In this document: positions 55,494-63,265 of the stretch, in pieces | Layout of the letters: every line of letters starts with the position of its first letter | How positions within the stretch are numbered: the stretch's first letter is position 1 | Assembly (NCBI GenBank): GCA_020073485.1 | Contig: JAIQFB010000012.1 | Coordinates: 62,001 to 126,000, forward strand | DNA: 64,000 nt | Source of the DNA: Terriglobia bacterium | Lineage (GTDB): Bacteria > Acidobacteriota > Terriglobia > Acidiferrales > UBA7541 | Direction of reading: 5' to 3' | The notes under the pieces: generated by a model | The model's input: the letters and a program-made list of their open reading frames with translations, nothing else | Told to the model about the DNA's origin: nothing | Databases searched by the model: none | Translations under genes and position numbers: made by a program

Positions 55494-56186
55494 GTGAGAA
55501 GTCGCGGCAAAATGCTTTATGGTCTTTCATTCGGACTTCTGCTGGCCTGCGCCGGAATCCTGTACGCGCAGGGCTCTTCGAGCCGGTCGCTAATAGTCAA
55601 CGGGAAGCCCGCGGGGACGGTTGTGCAGTTCGGCGGGCATTCCTACATCGATCTGGAAACGGTCGCGCAGTTCACGAACGGGACGATCACCATTGAAGCG
55701 AATCGCGTCCTGCTCAGCATCGCGGGACTTGAGGCAGGTCCCGCTCCGGAATCGCGGCCGGCTGCTCCGCCGCCCCCTCCGGCGGGACTTTCCCGGGAAT
55801 TCGCGCGACAGGCGATCGCGGAATTGGCGGAAATGCGGGAATGGAGAGGAGCCATCGGCACGATCCTGGCGTACGGCGTGCCCGTGGTGGGAACCTGGCC
55901 GCAGGATTACCAGGATCGCGTGGGCGCGGACCTCAATCAACTGGCTGTGGCCGCGACAACCGCTTCCGATCGGGATGCGCTGCAGCTGCTCAGTAATGAG
56001 TTCGGCAATCTCGCGCGGTGGGCCGACGCAACGGTTGCTACTCGCAATTCCCTGAACGCCACCAAGACCGTAAGTCCCAACGCCATGCAAAACGATCCGG
56101 ACCTGAAAAAAATTTCCGATTGCAGCCAGTTTCTGAGCTCCATGCTCGTCAGCGGTACGTTTGCCGACGATCCCAGCTGCCACTAA
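55494..56186 (+). CDS. Secreted protein of unknown function with a copper-amine-oxidase-N-like domain
   Basis: 230 residues with a signal peptide (MLYGLSFGLLLACAGILYA). LIVNGKPAGTVVQFGGHSYIDLETVAQFTNG resembles the small N-terminal domain found in copper-amine-oxidase-like secreted proteins (xVNGxxxxxxxxxxxxGxxYxxLxxxA). A proline-rich linker and a helical region (FARQAIAELAEMREWRGAIG) follow. Two Cys near the end may form a disulfide. GTG 55494 or ATG 55512 are both possible starts. Confidence 0.7.
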   Translation: MRSRGKMLYGLSFGLLLACAGILYAQGSSSRSLIVNGKPAGTVVQFGGHSYIDLETVAQFTNGTITIEANRVLLSIAGLEAGPAPESRPAAPPPPPAGLSREFARQAIAELAEMREWRGAIGTILAYGVPVVGTWPQDYQDRVGADLNQLAVAATTASDRDALQLLSNEFGNLARWADATVATRNSLNATKTVSPNAMQNDPDLKKISDCSQFLSSMLVSGTFADDPSCH

Positions 56187-56451
56187 ACCGCGACTTCTTC
56201 CGCGGCATGTGTTTCCTCCTTCAATTCCAAATCGCAGCATCGCCCCTCCCTGCAGGAGTCCGAATGAATTTAGCCGCGGCTTCTAGTGAAACCTTCCGGC
56301 GATAAGGTATATTGGGGGCCTGCTGCCGTGCCGGTTGGGGCTCGAATCAGGAAATCCATTCGCGCAGGATGTACCAAGCGTGTTTCGACGAGTGCCGGGT
56401 TCGCCTTCCATGCCCGCCGGACAGACGATCCATCAGAAAGGAATATGCGAA

Positions 56452-57408
56452 ATGAGCGGAACGCCGACGAATCCGGGCTCTAGCGAAGGTGCGGCGGGAG
56501 CAAAAGCCGTGCCGGTTTCCGATGCGGCCTGGAAATGCATGCAGGGCGCCTATGACGTGCAGGTGCATGTGGCGCCGGACGTGATCGAGCGGCGCATCGA
56601 CGACCTGGATTTGGCGAAGGAATTTCTGGCGCACGGTATGAAGGGGTTCGTGCTGAAGTCGCACTATTTTCCGACCGCCGAGCGCGCGCACGTGGTTACC
56701 AAAGCCGTGCCTGGAATTTCCGCGTACGGCGCCATCACGCTGAATCATTCTGTGGGCGGGCTCAATCCCGTGGCTCTCGAACTTGCCGGACGCTCCGGCT
56801 GCAAGATGGTGTGGTTCCCGACGGTGGACGCGGCCAATGAGACGGCCGGGCGCCTCGACGGGCCCAACGTAAAACTACCCTTCTGGGCAAAGATCCAGCG
56901 CGAACTCGCGGCCACGGGAATCGCGCCTCCGCCGCTCACGGTGCTCGACGCCGCGGGAAAAATCTCGGCGACCGTGAAGCTCTGCATCGAACTGATCGCC
57001 AAACACAACATGATCCTGGCGACGGGACACCTGGGCCGAGTCGAGATTTTCGAGCTGGTAAAGACCGCGCGGCAAATGGGGACGCAAAGAGTCCTGGTCA
57101 CACACGCGGAATTTCCTTCGCAGAATCTCACCGCCGATGAGCAACGGCAACTGGCGGATATGGGCGCGTTCATCGAACATTGCTTCACCACCATGCACAC
57201 GGGAAAAGCCCCGTGGGACGGCGTGCTCGAGGCCATCCGCAAGGTTGGGCCCGAGCGCTGCGTCTGCTCGACCGATCTGGGCCAGACCATCAATCCTCCG
57301 GTCGCGGACGGGTTTGCGATGTTCGCGCAGAAACTTCTGGACGGCGGCTTCAGCGTCGATCAGATCCGGCGCATGACGGTGACCAATCCCGCCGCGCTGC
57401 TGCAATAA
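56452..57408 (+). CDS. DUF6282 family, amidohydrolase-like metal protein
   Basis: A 318-residue protein with a TIM-barrel pattern of His/Asp motifs: YDVQVHVAPDVIERR, FVLKSHYFPTAERAHVV, MILATGHLGRVEIFELV, VLVTHAEFPSQNL and VCSTDLGQTINPPVADGF. These resemble amidohydrolase-type metal ligands. DUF6282 has no established substrate. AAGGA lies 10 bases before the ATG at 56452; ATG 56410 is possible. The next gene is an aldolase-like protein 51 bases downstream, so both are probably in one operon. Confidence 0.85.
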   Translation: MSGTPTNPGSSEGAAGAKAVPVSDAAWKCMQGAYDVQVHVAPDVIERRIDDLDLAKEFLAHGMKGFVLKSHYFPTAERAHVVTKAVPGISAYGAITLNHSVGGLNPVALELAGRSGCKMVWFPTVDAANETAGRLDGPNVKLPFWAKIQRELAATGIAPPPLTVLDAAGKISATVKLCIELIAKHNMILATGHLGRVEIFELVKTARQMGTQRVLVTHAEFPSQNLTADEQRQLADMGAFIEHCFTTMHTGKAPWDGVLEAIRKVGPERCVCSTDLGQTINPPVADGFAMFAQKLLDGGFSVDQIRRMTVTNPAALLQ

Positions 57409-57459
57409 TTCGGGTGCGGGCTTTACTGGAAGCCCGCCGCAAGGGGAGACAGTTCAGCC

Positions 57460-58140
57460 ATGAAACCAAGAATCGTTAAGAACATTGAGCGGCCCGATCC
57501 GGCGCTGGCAAAAAAACTCGGCGAATTCGGCACGGCCACGGTGCACGAAGCGCAGGGCCGCACCGGCCTGATGCTGCCGTACATGCGGCCGATCTATCCG
57601 AGCGCGCGCATCGGGGCCCCCGCGGTGACCGCGGTCTGCCACCCGGGCGATAACCTGATGATTCACGCCGCCATCGAAGTGTGCAAGCCGGGAGACGTGC
57701 TGGTGGTGACCACGCTGGCGGATTCCACTGACGGAATGTTTGGCGAATTGCTGGCCACGTCGTGCCAGGCGCACGGAATTTCGGGCGTGGTTCTTCATGC
57801 CGGGTGCCGTGACGTCGCGGACCTGACCGCCATGCAGTTTCCCGTTTTCTCTCGCGCGATTTCCGCCATGGGCACGGTGAAGGAGACGCCCGGCTGGGTG
57901 AATATCGACGTCATTTGTGCCGGAGCGATCGTGCATCCGGGCGATATTATCGTTGGCGACGTGGACGGGCTCGTGGTCGTGCCACGGCAGGACGCCGAGG
58001 AAGTGGTTCGCGACTGCGAGGCGCGCATGGCCAAGGAAGCCAAGAACCGTGAGCGCCTGCGCGCCGGCGAATTGGGGCTGAACATGTATGGCCTGAAGGA
58101 AAAACTGAAAAATCTGGGCGTCGAGTGGGTGGAGAAGTAG
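57460..58140 (+). CDS. RraA-family aldolase, LigK / HMG-CHA aldolase-like
   Basis: A 226-residue protein. The N-terminus IERPDPALAKKLGEFGTATVHEAQGRTGLM and PAVTAVCHPGDNLMIHAAIE resemble LigK/GalC, the 4-carboxy-4-hydroxy-2-oxoadipate (and HMG) aldolases that make pyruvate and oxaloacetate. MFGELLATSCQAHG and GCRDVADL (Arg117 and Asp118) are the catalytic segments. The C-terminal LRAGELGLNMYGLKEKL is typical of these enzymes and not of RNase E regulators. AAGGGGAG lies about 12 bases upstream of the ATG. Substrate in this pathway is inferred only. Confidence 0.88.
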   Translation: MKPRIVKNIERPDPALAKKLGEFGTATVHEAQGRTGLMLPYMRPIYPSARIGAPAVTAVCHPGDNLMIHAAIEVCKPGDVLVVTTLADSTDGMFGELLATSCQAHGISGVVLHAGCRDVADLTAMQFPVFSRAISAMGTVKETPGWVNIDVICAGAIVHPGDIIVGDVDGLVVVPRQDAEEVVRDCEARMAKEAKNRERLRAGELGLNMYGLKEKLKNLGVEWVEK

Positions 58141-58149
58141 CACAGCTGC

Positions 58150-58821
58150 TCAAATGGCACTCAACCGCGCGGCAATCTCGCCTGCACTTCTTGCTTCCTG
58201 AAATAATCTTATCGCTGCAATGCCCGCGGCGCCGGCGTCGAGGCATGCGCGCGCATTTTCCAAATTAACACCGCCGATGGCCACCACCGGAATTTTCACC
58301 GCCGCGCACACTTCGCGCAATCGGTCCAATCCCTGGGGCGGGCCGAAGGCCGCCTTGGATGGCGTGGCGAACACCGGCCCGAAGAAAACGTAGTCCGCTC
58401 CGCCAAGTTCCGCTGCGCGCGCGGCCTCGAGCGAATGGCAGGACACGCCGATCAGGAAATCCCTCCTGCCGGATGAGCGCCGCCATTCCGCCACGGCTCC
58501 GAGCGGCAGGGATTTTTCTCCCAGATGAATTCCCGCCGCGTTCGCGGCCAGCGCCACGTCTAGCCGGTCATTCACCAGAATCCGCGCACCTGTCGATTGC
58601 GTGTCTTCCACCGCGCGCCGCACCAACCCAGTCAATTCACGCGCCTCCAAATCTTTTTCACGAATCTGGATCCACGTGGCTCCGGCTGCGGCCGCGTTTC
58701 GGATGGCTTCCCGCAGGCCGTGGAATGGAAGTTTCGCGGATGGGGCGGTGGAAGATTGCGGGCGCTGCAGGCCGTGACGGTCGGTCACGTAGCAGAGAAC
58801 GGGTTTACGTGTGGGAAGCAA
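58150..58821 (-). CDS. thiE: Thiamine-phosphate synthase
   Basis: A TIM-barrel enzyme of about 223 residues that joins HMP-PP and thiazole phosphate. LCYVTDRHGLQRPQ, ATWIQIREKDLEARELTGL, ARILVNDRLDVALAANAAGIHL and GVSCHSLEAARAAELGGADYVFFGP (the ThiE signature, partly shown) are present, with VVAIGGVNLENA near the end. No ATG is in frame near the start; TTG 58821 or TTG 58857 must be used. It overlaps the small membrane gene upstream, so it is in an operon. No TPP riboswitch is visible before it. Confidence 0.92.
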   Translation of the reverse strand: MLPTRKPVLCYVTDRHGLQRPQSSTAPSAKLPFHGLREAIRNAAAAGATWIQIREKDLEARELTGLVRRAVEDTQSTGARILVNDRLDVALAANAAGIHLGEKSLPLGAVAEWRRSSGRRDFLIGVSCHSLEAARAAELGGADYVFFGPVFATPSKAAFGPPQGLDRLREVCAAVKIPVVAIGGVNLENARACLDAGAAGIAAIRLFQEARSAGEIAARLSAI

Positions 58822-59047
58822 CGGAATCCGCGCGTCCCCGCAGCATGCTCCCGGCAAGAATAATATCCAGGGCGCCCAGACCAGTAACGGCGCCGCGCAC
58901 GGAAGGATGCAGCAGAATGGGAATCAAAGCAGGGTACTTGTCGAGAAAAAAATTATGGTCCCAATATCCCAGCCAGGGAACTAGCAGCAAGAGAACTCCG
59001 AGCAGGAATACATCGAGGCAAAGCAGCACGTGCAGAAAAGATTTCAT
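58805..59047 (-). CDS. Small membrane protein of unknown function
   Basis: 80 residues with an N-terminal hydrophobic helix (LHVLLCLDVFLLGVLLLLVPW) and a second one (VTGLGALDIILAGSML). The first helix has a Leu-rich core. No family is recognised. It lies 11 bases downstream of the large TPR gene and overlaps thiE, so it is the middle gene of a three-gene unit. Confidence 0.65.
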   Translation of the reverse strand: MKSFLHVLLCLDVFLLGVLLLLVPWLGYWDHNFFLDKYPALIPILLHPSVRGAVTGLGALDIILAGSMLRGRADSVASHT

Positions 59048-59058
59048 TCGGCGTGCGT

Positions 59059-61680
59059 TTAGCGGCCCTTCCCGAGAAGGGCGATGCGCTCGGAAACATC
59101 CCGGTAATCGATGTTCATCGCGTAGACCTGGGAAAAACTATTGTATGCCGCTGTCCGCTCGCCGGCCAGTTCCTGCGCCACTCCCAAATCGTACCGCAGC
59201 GCGAGAATGGATTCCTGATCCAGGCCCGGTGTCTTCAAGGCCCGCTCGTACCAAATTGCGGCGATTGCCGGCTGTCCCTTCTCCATGAACGCCAGGCCCA
59301 ACAGCGTACTACATTGCATGGCGTAACGAAATGCCGGTCCCTTGTCCGCCGCCTGCGCGACTTTCTGGAATTCGCTGATGGCTTCCTCGAGCAAGCCCAT
59401 TTCGCGGTAGGCGATTCCCAGATTGTAGTGCGTCTCCAGATCCTCGTCGTCCTTGTTCACTTCACCCAGCTCGGCGCGAAATTCCTCAAACAGGTCGCCC
59501 AGAGGTCCGTCCGTGGTGGCGTCGCGCCCGCGCGAAGCCGGCGCGGCTCCGCCATTGGAGGCTGTGGAATGCAGGACAGGTGCGCTGTCCAAAGAGGACG
59601 ATTGAGGCACCGCGTGATTTGCCGCGTGCGGCATTTCCTGCGGCAGGCCCAGATGTTCCGTCGCCGATTCCATGTCCGCGGCCAGGTCCGCAATCATTGC
59701 GTCCCCGGACAATGCTTCATTCCCGGCGGTTCCGGAAAGAGTTATAGGCTGCAGCTCGAGATCGAAGGCAGCAACCTCCTCGGCGACTTCTTCTTGCTGT
59801 CCTTCCGGAAGGCTTTGCGCCGCGGCTGCAGGAGTTGCCTGTGGCGCGGCGGCCAGCCCACTGGGCATTTCCTGTTCGATCGCCTCCTCCAATTGCTGGG
59901 AAAGCGCCGCCCATTCGTCCGACAAATCGACTTCGTGGACAGCCGATTCCACGGGCATGGGAATGCCCATCGGCGCGGCAGGTTCGGGCGCGGCGGGTTT
60001 GGCCTCGGCGGGCGCTTCCGCCACGGGTTCGTCGAGTTCCGCCTCAATCGTCGGGACGGCAAATTCCTCCGGGGAGCTCGCGGCGGGTTCGGCGGGAACG
60101 GCCGCGACTCCTGCCGGGGTGATTCCCGCGGCCTTCTGAAACCGTTTTCGAAACTCCGCGTAGCGCTCTGCTGCGGCGCGGTCCGAACGTTCCAGGGCAA
60201 CTTGTTCCAGTATCGTGGCCAGCTCAGCGGTGCGGCGATCGTTTCCTGCGCCCACCGAGAGATCCAGCAGCCGTTCGAGAATGGGCACATGCCGGGGAGC
60301 GCGCTCCAGGGCCGATTCCAGCAGGTCAATGGCTTTCTGCGTTAGGCCGTAGCTGGAAAACAGATCGACGTCGGTCAGGGCTTGCGTGACGTAGCGCTGC
60401 GTTTCTTCTTCCAGAGCCGGTTCCGAAGATGAGGCTGCCGCGGGGGCAGGTTCCGCGACCGTCGGATCGACTTTAACCGCTGGCGCCATTCCTCCGGTTG
60501 CCGGATCGAAACCCGTCTTGGCACACAAGCGCATGAACTTCCGGCGCGTGGTTTCGTCTTCGGGGGTGCGTTCCAAAAGCTGCTGGTAAGTGGCCACTGC
60601 CCGCGCATCGTTTCCTGCCGCTTCGTAGGCTTGCGCAAGCTGCGCCAGCGCATCCGGGAGCCGGAACGAATCGCTGGCCCGGCCATATAGATCCACCAGC
60701 CATTCCAGGGGCTCGATCTGGTCGGGACGTTTTTCCGCCAGGCGGGAGATGGATTGCGCGAGGGCTTCATGCTCGCCGGAATCGATCATGGTGTCGCGGA
60801 CCAGCGCCAGCATGTTCCGCGCGCGGTCCAGGTCGCCCGATTCGAGCAGGGCATTCGCGACGCGATACGCCACCGCATAGTGCTTCGGTTCCCGCGCAAA
60901 GACGCGTTCGGCAAGCCCGGCGGCTTTGTCCGCCTGGCCGCTTCCCAAATATTGCTCCAGCAAGATCGCCGTCATTTCGCCGCCCTCATCCTGGTCGGGT
61001 AGCGATTCCAGAAGACTCGCGGCGTCGGCGCTCTTGCCGGAAGCGGAAAGAGCGCGCACCTTCAGCAGGAAAGTCGCCTGGTGTGCGTGATCGAGCTGCA
61101 AAATCCGGTCGGCCAGGCGGAGCGCTTCCGCGTGATCGCCCTGATCGAGGACGCGCTGCATGGCGCTATGGAAGGTTTCGACGGCCTCTTTTTTCTGGCC
61201 CATCGAGAGATGCAATTCCGCCAGGCGCGTTTGCACGCGAAGATTATCGGGTTCGGCTTCCAGCAGTTTTCGCAGCAGGATCGCGGCCTGCGGCTGGCGT
61301 CCCGCTTTGAGGTGCACTTCCGCGAGTTGCAGATAAATGGGCCGCGCCTCGCTCAGCACTCCCTGCTGGACGTAGAGTTCTGCCAGGCGCTCCATCGGGC
61401 GGCTTTCCTCGGGCGCCAGCTTGGCGACCTTTTTGTAGATGGCGATGGCCTTGGTCGTGAACCCATCGTTCATGAAAATTTTTGCGAGCCGCTCGAAATA
61501 TTCCAGAGCCTGAAAGGTTTCTCCCTGCCGCACGAACAGGTCTCCCAGAGTCATCAGGGTGACCTGATCCTTGGGTTCGTTCTTCAGGATTTGCTGGTAT
61601 TCGGCGATGGCTTGAGGCAGTTTTCCCTGCTGGAGATATTTCTGCGCCGCGTCGAGATGCTTTGACTTGTTGTAGGCCAT
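59059..61680 (-). CDS. Large TPR-repeat protein with acidic Pro/Ala-rich linker
   Basis: 873 residues, cytosolic. MAYNKSKHLDAAQKYLQQGK begins a long series of TPR units over about residues 10-480 (AIAEYQQILKNEPKDQVTLM, PEESRPMERLAELYVQQGVL, AILLRKLLEAEPDNLRVQTR). A low-complexity linker rich in Pro, Ala and Glu follows (about 540-720), then more TPR units at the C-terminus. Long TPR scaffolds serve assembly or gliding complexes in some bacteria, but no partner is visible. ATG 61680 fits the family start; the frame continues to 61842. Confidence 0.85.
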   Translation of the reverse strand: MAYNKSKHLDAAQKYLQQGKLPQAIAEYQQILKNEPKDQVTLMTLGDLFVRQGETFQALEYFERLAKIFMNDGFTTKAIAIYKKVAKLAPEESRPMERLAELYVQQGVLSEARPIYLQLAEVHLKAGRQPQAAILLRKLLEAEPDNLRVQTRLAELHLSMGQKKEAVETFHSAMQRVLDQGDHAEALRLADRILQLDHAHQATFLLKVRALSASGKSADAASLLESLPDQDEGGEMTAILLEQYLGSGQADKAAGLAERVFAREPKHYAVAYRVANALLESGDLDRARNMLALVRDTMIDSGEHEALAQSISRLAEKRPDQIEPLEWLVDLYGRASDSFRLPDALAQLAQAYEAAGNDARAVATYQQLLERTPEDETTRRKFMRLCAKTGFDPATGGMAPAVKVDPTVAEPAPAAASSSEPALEEETQRYVTQALTDVDLFSSYGLTQKAIDLLESALERAPRHVPILERLLDLSVGAGNDRRTAELATILEQVALERSDRAAAERYAEFRKRFQKAAGITPAGVAAVPAEPAASSPEEFAVPTIEAELDEPVAEAPAEAKPAAPEPAAPMGIPMPVESAVHEVDLSDEWAALSQQLEEAIEQEMPSGLAAAPQATPAAAAQSLPEGQQEEVAEEVAAFDLELQPITLSGTAGNEALSGDAMIADLAADMESATEHLGLPQEMPHAANHAVPQSSSLDSAPVLHSTASNGGAAPASRGRDATTDGPLGDLFEEFRAELGEVNKDDEDLETHYNLGIAYREMGLLEEAISEFQKVAQAADKGPAFRYAMQCSTLLGLAFMEKGQPAIAAIWYERALKTPGLDQESILALRYDLGVAQELAGERTAAYNSFSQVYAMNIDYRDVSERIALLGKGR

Positions 61681-61999
61681 CTTCAGATGCTCTTCGCACT
61701 GTCCTCGGCCGGCAGAGGCGGAGTCGGACAGTGAACAGTTCGCGGTCGTTTCTGTTGTTGCCCGTCCAGACTGGTAACGAGCGCCTTTCCGAGCAGACGA
61801 GCCCTGCGGGCTGTATTGGCAGCCGCACAGGAAGGCGCACAATTTACGCTAGCACGCCCGAAAAACCGAAGTCAACGCAACGCATTGAAAAGCGTTCGAG
61901 GCAGTAATCATCTCTTTGGCGGGCTCTGGTTTCGGTGTCGACCGTAGGGGCACGGCACGCCGTGCCCCTACAAACCAAACATCGCCAAGATGCGCGGAA
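61681..61999. other. Intergenic region between rnhB and the TPR gene
   Basis: 319 bases with no convincing frame. The REP-like hairpin at 61944-61971 lies just downstream of the rnhB stop. The remainder should hold the promoter of the TPR-thiE unit. Confidence 0.45.
61944..61971. repeat. REP-like hairpin with GTAG foot (GGGGCACGGC core)
   Basis: GTAGGGGCACGGC-AC-GCCGTGCCCCTAC is a 13-base perfect stem with a 2-base centre. It is the sister of 55296-55324. It lies downstream of rnhB. Confidence 0.88.
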
Positions 62000-62665
62000 T
62001 CAGGAGTTTCCCCAGGAAGAAAGCGGCAAGCTGGTTTGCGTCGCTCCGGCCGCCCAGCAGGCGGCCTCGCGGACCGGGGCAAAGGAAAACCGGTGATGCG
62101 GCGAGGGTCCATGCACACGCAACGCGGCCAGATGAACGGGCGTGGCGTAACCCTTGTGCTGCGCTAGGCCATATTGCGGATAAATCAAATCCCATTCCGT
62201 CATCATGCGGTCGCGTTCGACTTTTGCGATGATCGATGCCGCGGCGATGGACACGGAAAGCGAATCCCCGTGAATCAGCGACCTCTGCTCGACCATCACG
62301 TCCAGCTGCATTGCATCCAACAGGAGATAATCGGGAGAAATTTTCAACTGGCTCAGGGCCTGGGTCATGGCCTGGCGGCTGGCCTGATAAATATTCCAGG
62401 CGTCGATGCGGCGAGCATCCACTTCCGCAATGGCCCACGCCAGCGCGTGCTCGCGGATGCGCAGCGCCAGCACCTCGCGGCGTTCAGCAGGAAGCTTTTT
62501 GGAATCGTCCAGGCCGACAATGCGGCGCTTCGGATCGAGGATCACAGCCGCGGCAACCACCGGACCAAACAAGGAGCCGCGCCCGACTTCGTCCAGGCCG
62601 GCAATTTTTTGCCAGCCGCACTTGCGCGCTTCGCGTTCGTACCGGGACGAGCACCGCTTGGGCAT
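62000..62665 (-). CDS. rnhB: Ribonuclease HII
   Basis: A 221-residue enzyme that removes ribonucleotides from DNA-RNA hybrids. GLDEVGRGSLFGPVVAAAVIL holds the catalytic Asp-Glu pair, DYLLLDAMQL the third Asp, and SIAAASIIAKVERDRMM the family motif. YPQYGLAQHKGYATPVHLAAL is also typical. ATG 62665 is taken from family alignment; the frame is open to 62761. It is transcribed towards the TPR gene. Confidence 0.96.
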   Translation of the reverse strand: MPKRCSSRYEREARKCGWQKIAGLDEVGRGSLFGPVVAAAVILDPKRRIVGLDDSKKLPAERREVLALRIREHALAWAIAEVDARRIDAWNIYQASRQAMTQALSQLKISPDYLLLDAMQLDVMVEQRSLIHGDSLSVSIAAASIIAKVERDRMMTEWDLIYPQYGLAQHKGYATPVHLAALRVHGPSPHHRFSFAPVREAACWAAGATQTSLPLSSWGNS

Positions 62666-62805
62666 CGCCGCGAATTTTAACACGGTCCTTAAGAATTCCG
62701 GCGGGCGCCTATTCGCCGGCGCGCGGGATCCGCACACAGCAGCGCAAAACCAAATTGACACGCACGCGAGGGACGTGGGACACTCCGGCCAACTTGAGGT
62801 ACTCC

Positions 62806-63201
62806 ATGAACATCAGATTCTTCCTAGCGTTCGTTGCGGTTCTGTTCGCGGTTTCCATTCCTCTGTTCGCGCACCACGGCGCTTCCATCTACGAATCCAC
62901 GAAATTGACGACTTTGAAAGGAATCGTGGTGGAATACAAATTCATGAACCCGCACACCGAATTGTCCCTGGACGTGAATGACGGCTCCGGCAAAACCCAG
63001 CGCTGGAGCACCGAGGCGGCCAGCCTGGTCACCATGTCACGGATGGGCTGGACCAGGGACATGTTCAAGCCCGGAGACCAAATCACGGTCACCGGCAACA
63101 TCGCGAAAAACGGAACTTACGCGATGCGCCTGCGAACTGTCCTCGCTCCCAACGGCAAACTCTACACCATCGATCGCGGCGAAGATTACGCGGGGCAATA
63201 A
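62806..63201 (+). CDS. DUF6152 family secreted protein (second copy)
   Basis: 131 residues. A signal peptide (FLAFVAVLFAVSIPLFAHHGA) precedes TLKGIVVEYKFMNPHTELSLDV and STEAASLVTMSRMGWTRDMFK. GDQITVTGNIAKNGTYAMRLR closes the domain. It is a diverged relative of the gene at 49401, with the same HHG mature start. The next gene, 64 bases downstream, is again a SGVW-type protein. Confidence 0.88.
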   Translation: MNIRFFLAFVAVLFAVSIPLFAHHGASIYESTKLTTLKGIVVEYKFMNPHTELSLDVNDGSGKTQRWSTEAASLVTMSRMGWTRDMFKPGDQITVTGNIAKNGTYAMRLRTVLAPNGKLYTIDRGEDYAGQ

Positions 63202-63265
63202 TCGGATTTCGCGAGCTAGGTAAAGGTACAACTTTTTCCGCCACGGATATTGAAGGAGCCAGAGA

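Noticed and set aside
57460-58140. Annotating the aldolase-like gene as RraA, regulator of RNase E
   Set aside because: The R-D pair and the LigK-like N- and C-terminal segments point to an aldolase.
58822-59058. A TPP riboswitch before thiE
   Set aside because: The space upstream is filled by the small membrane gene, and no thi-box-like sequence was seen.
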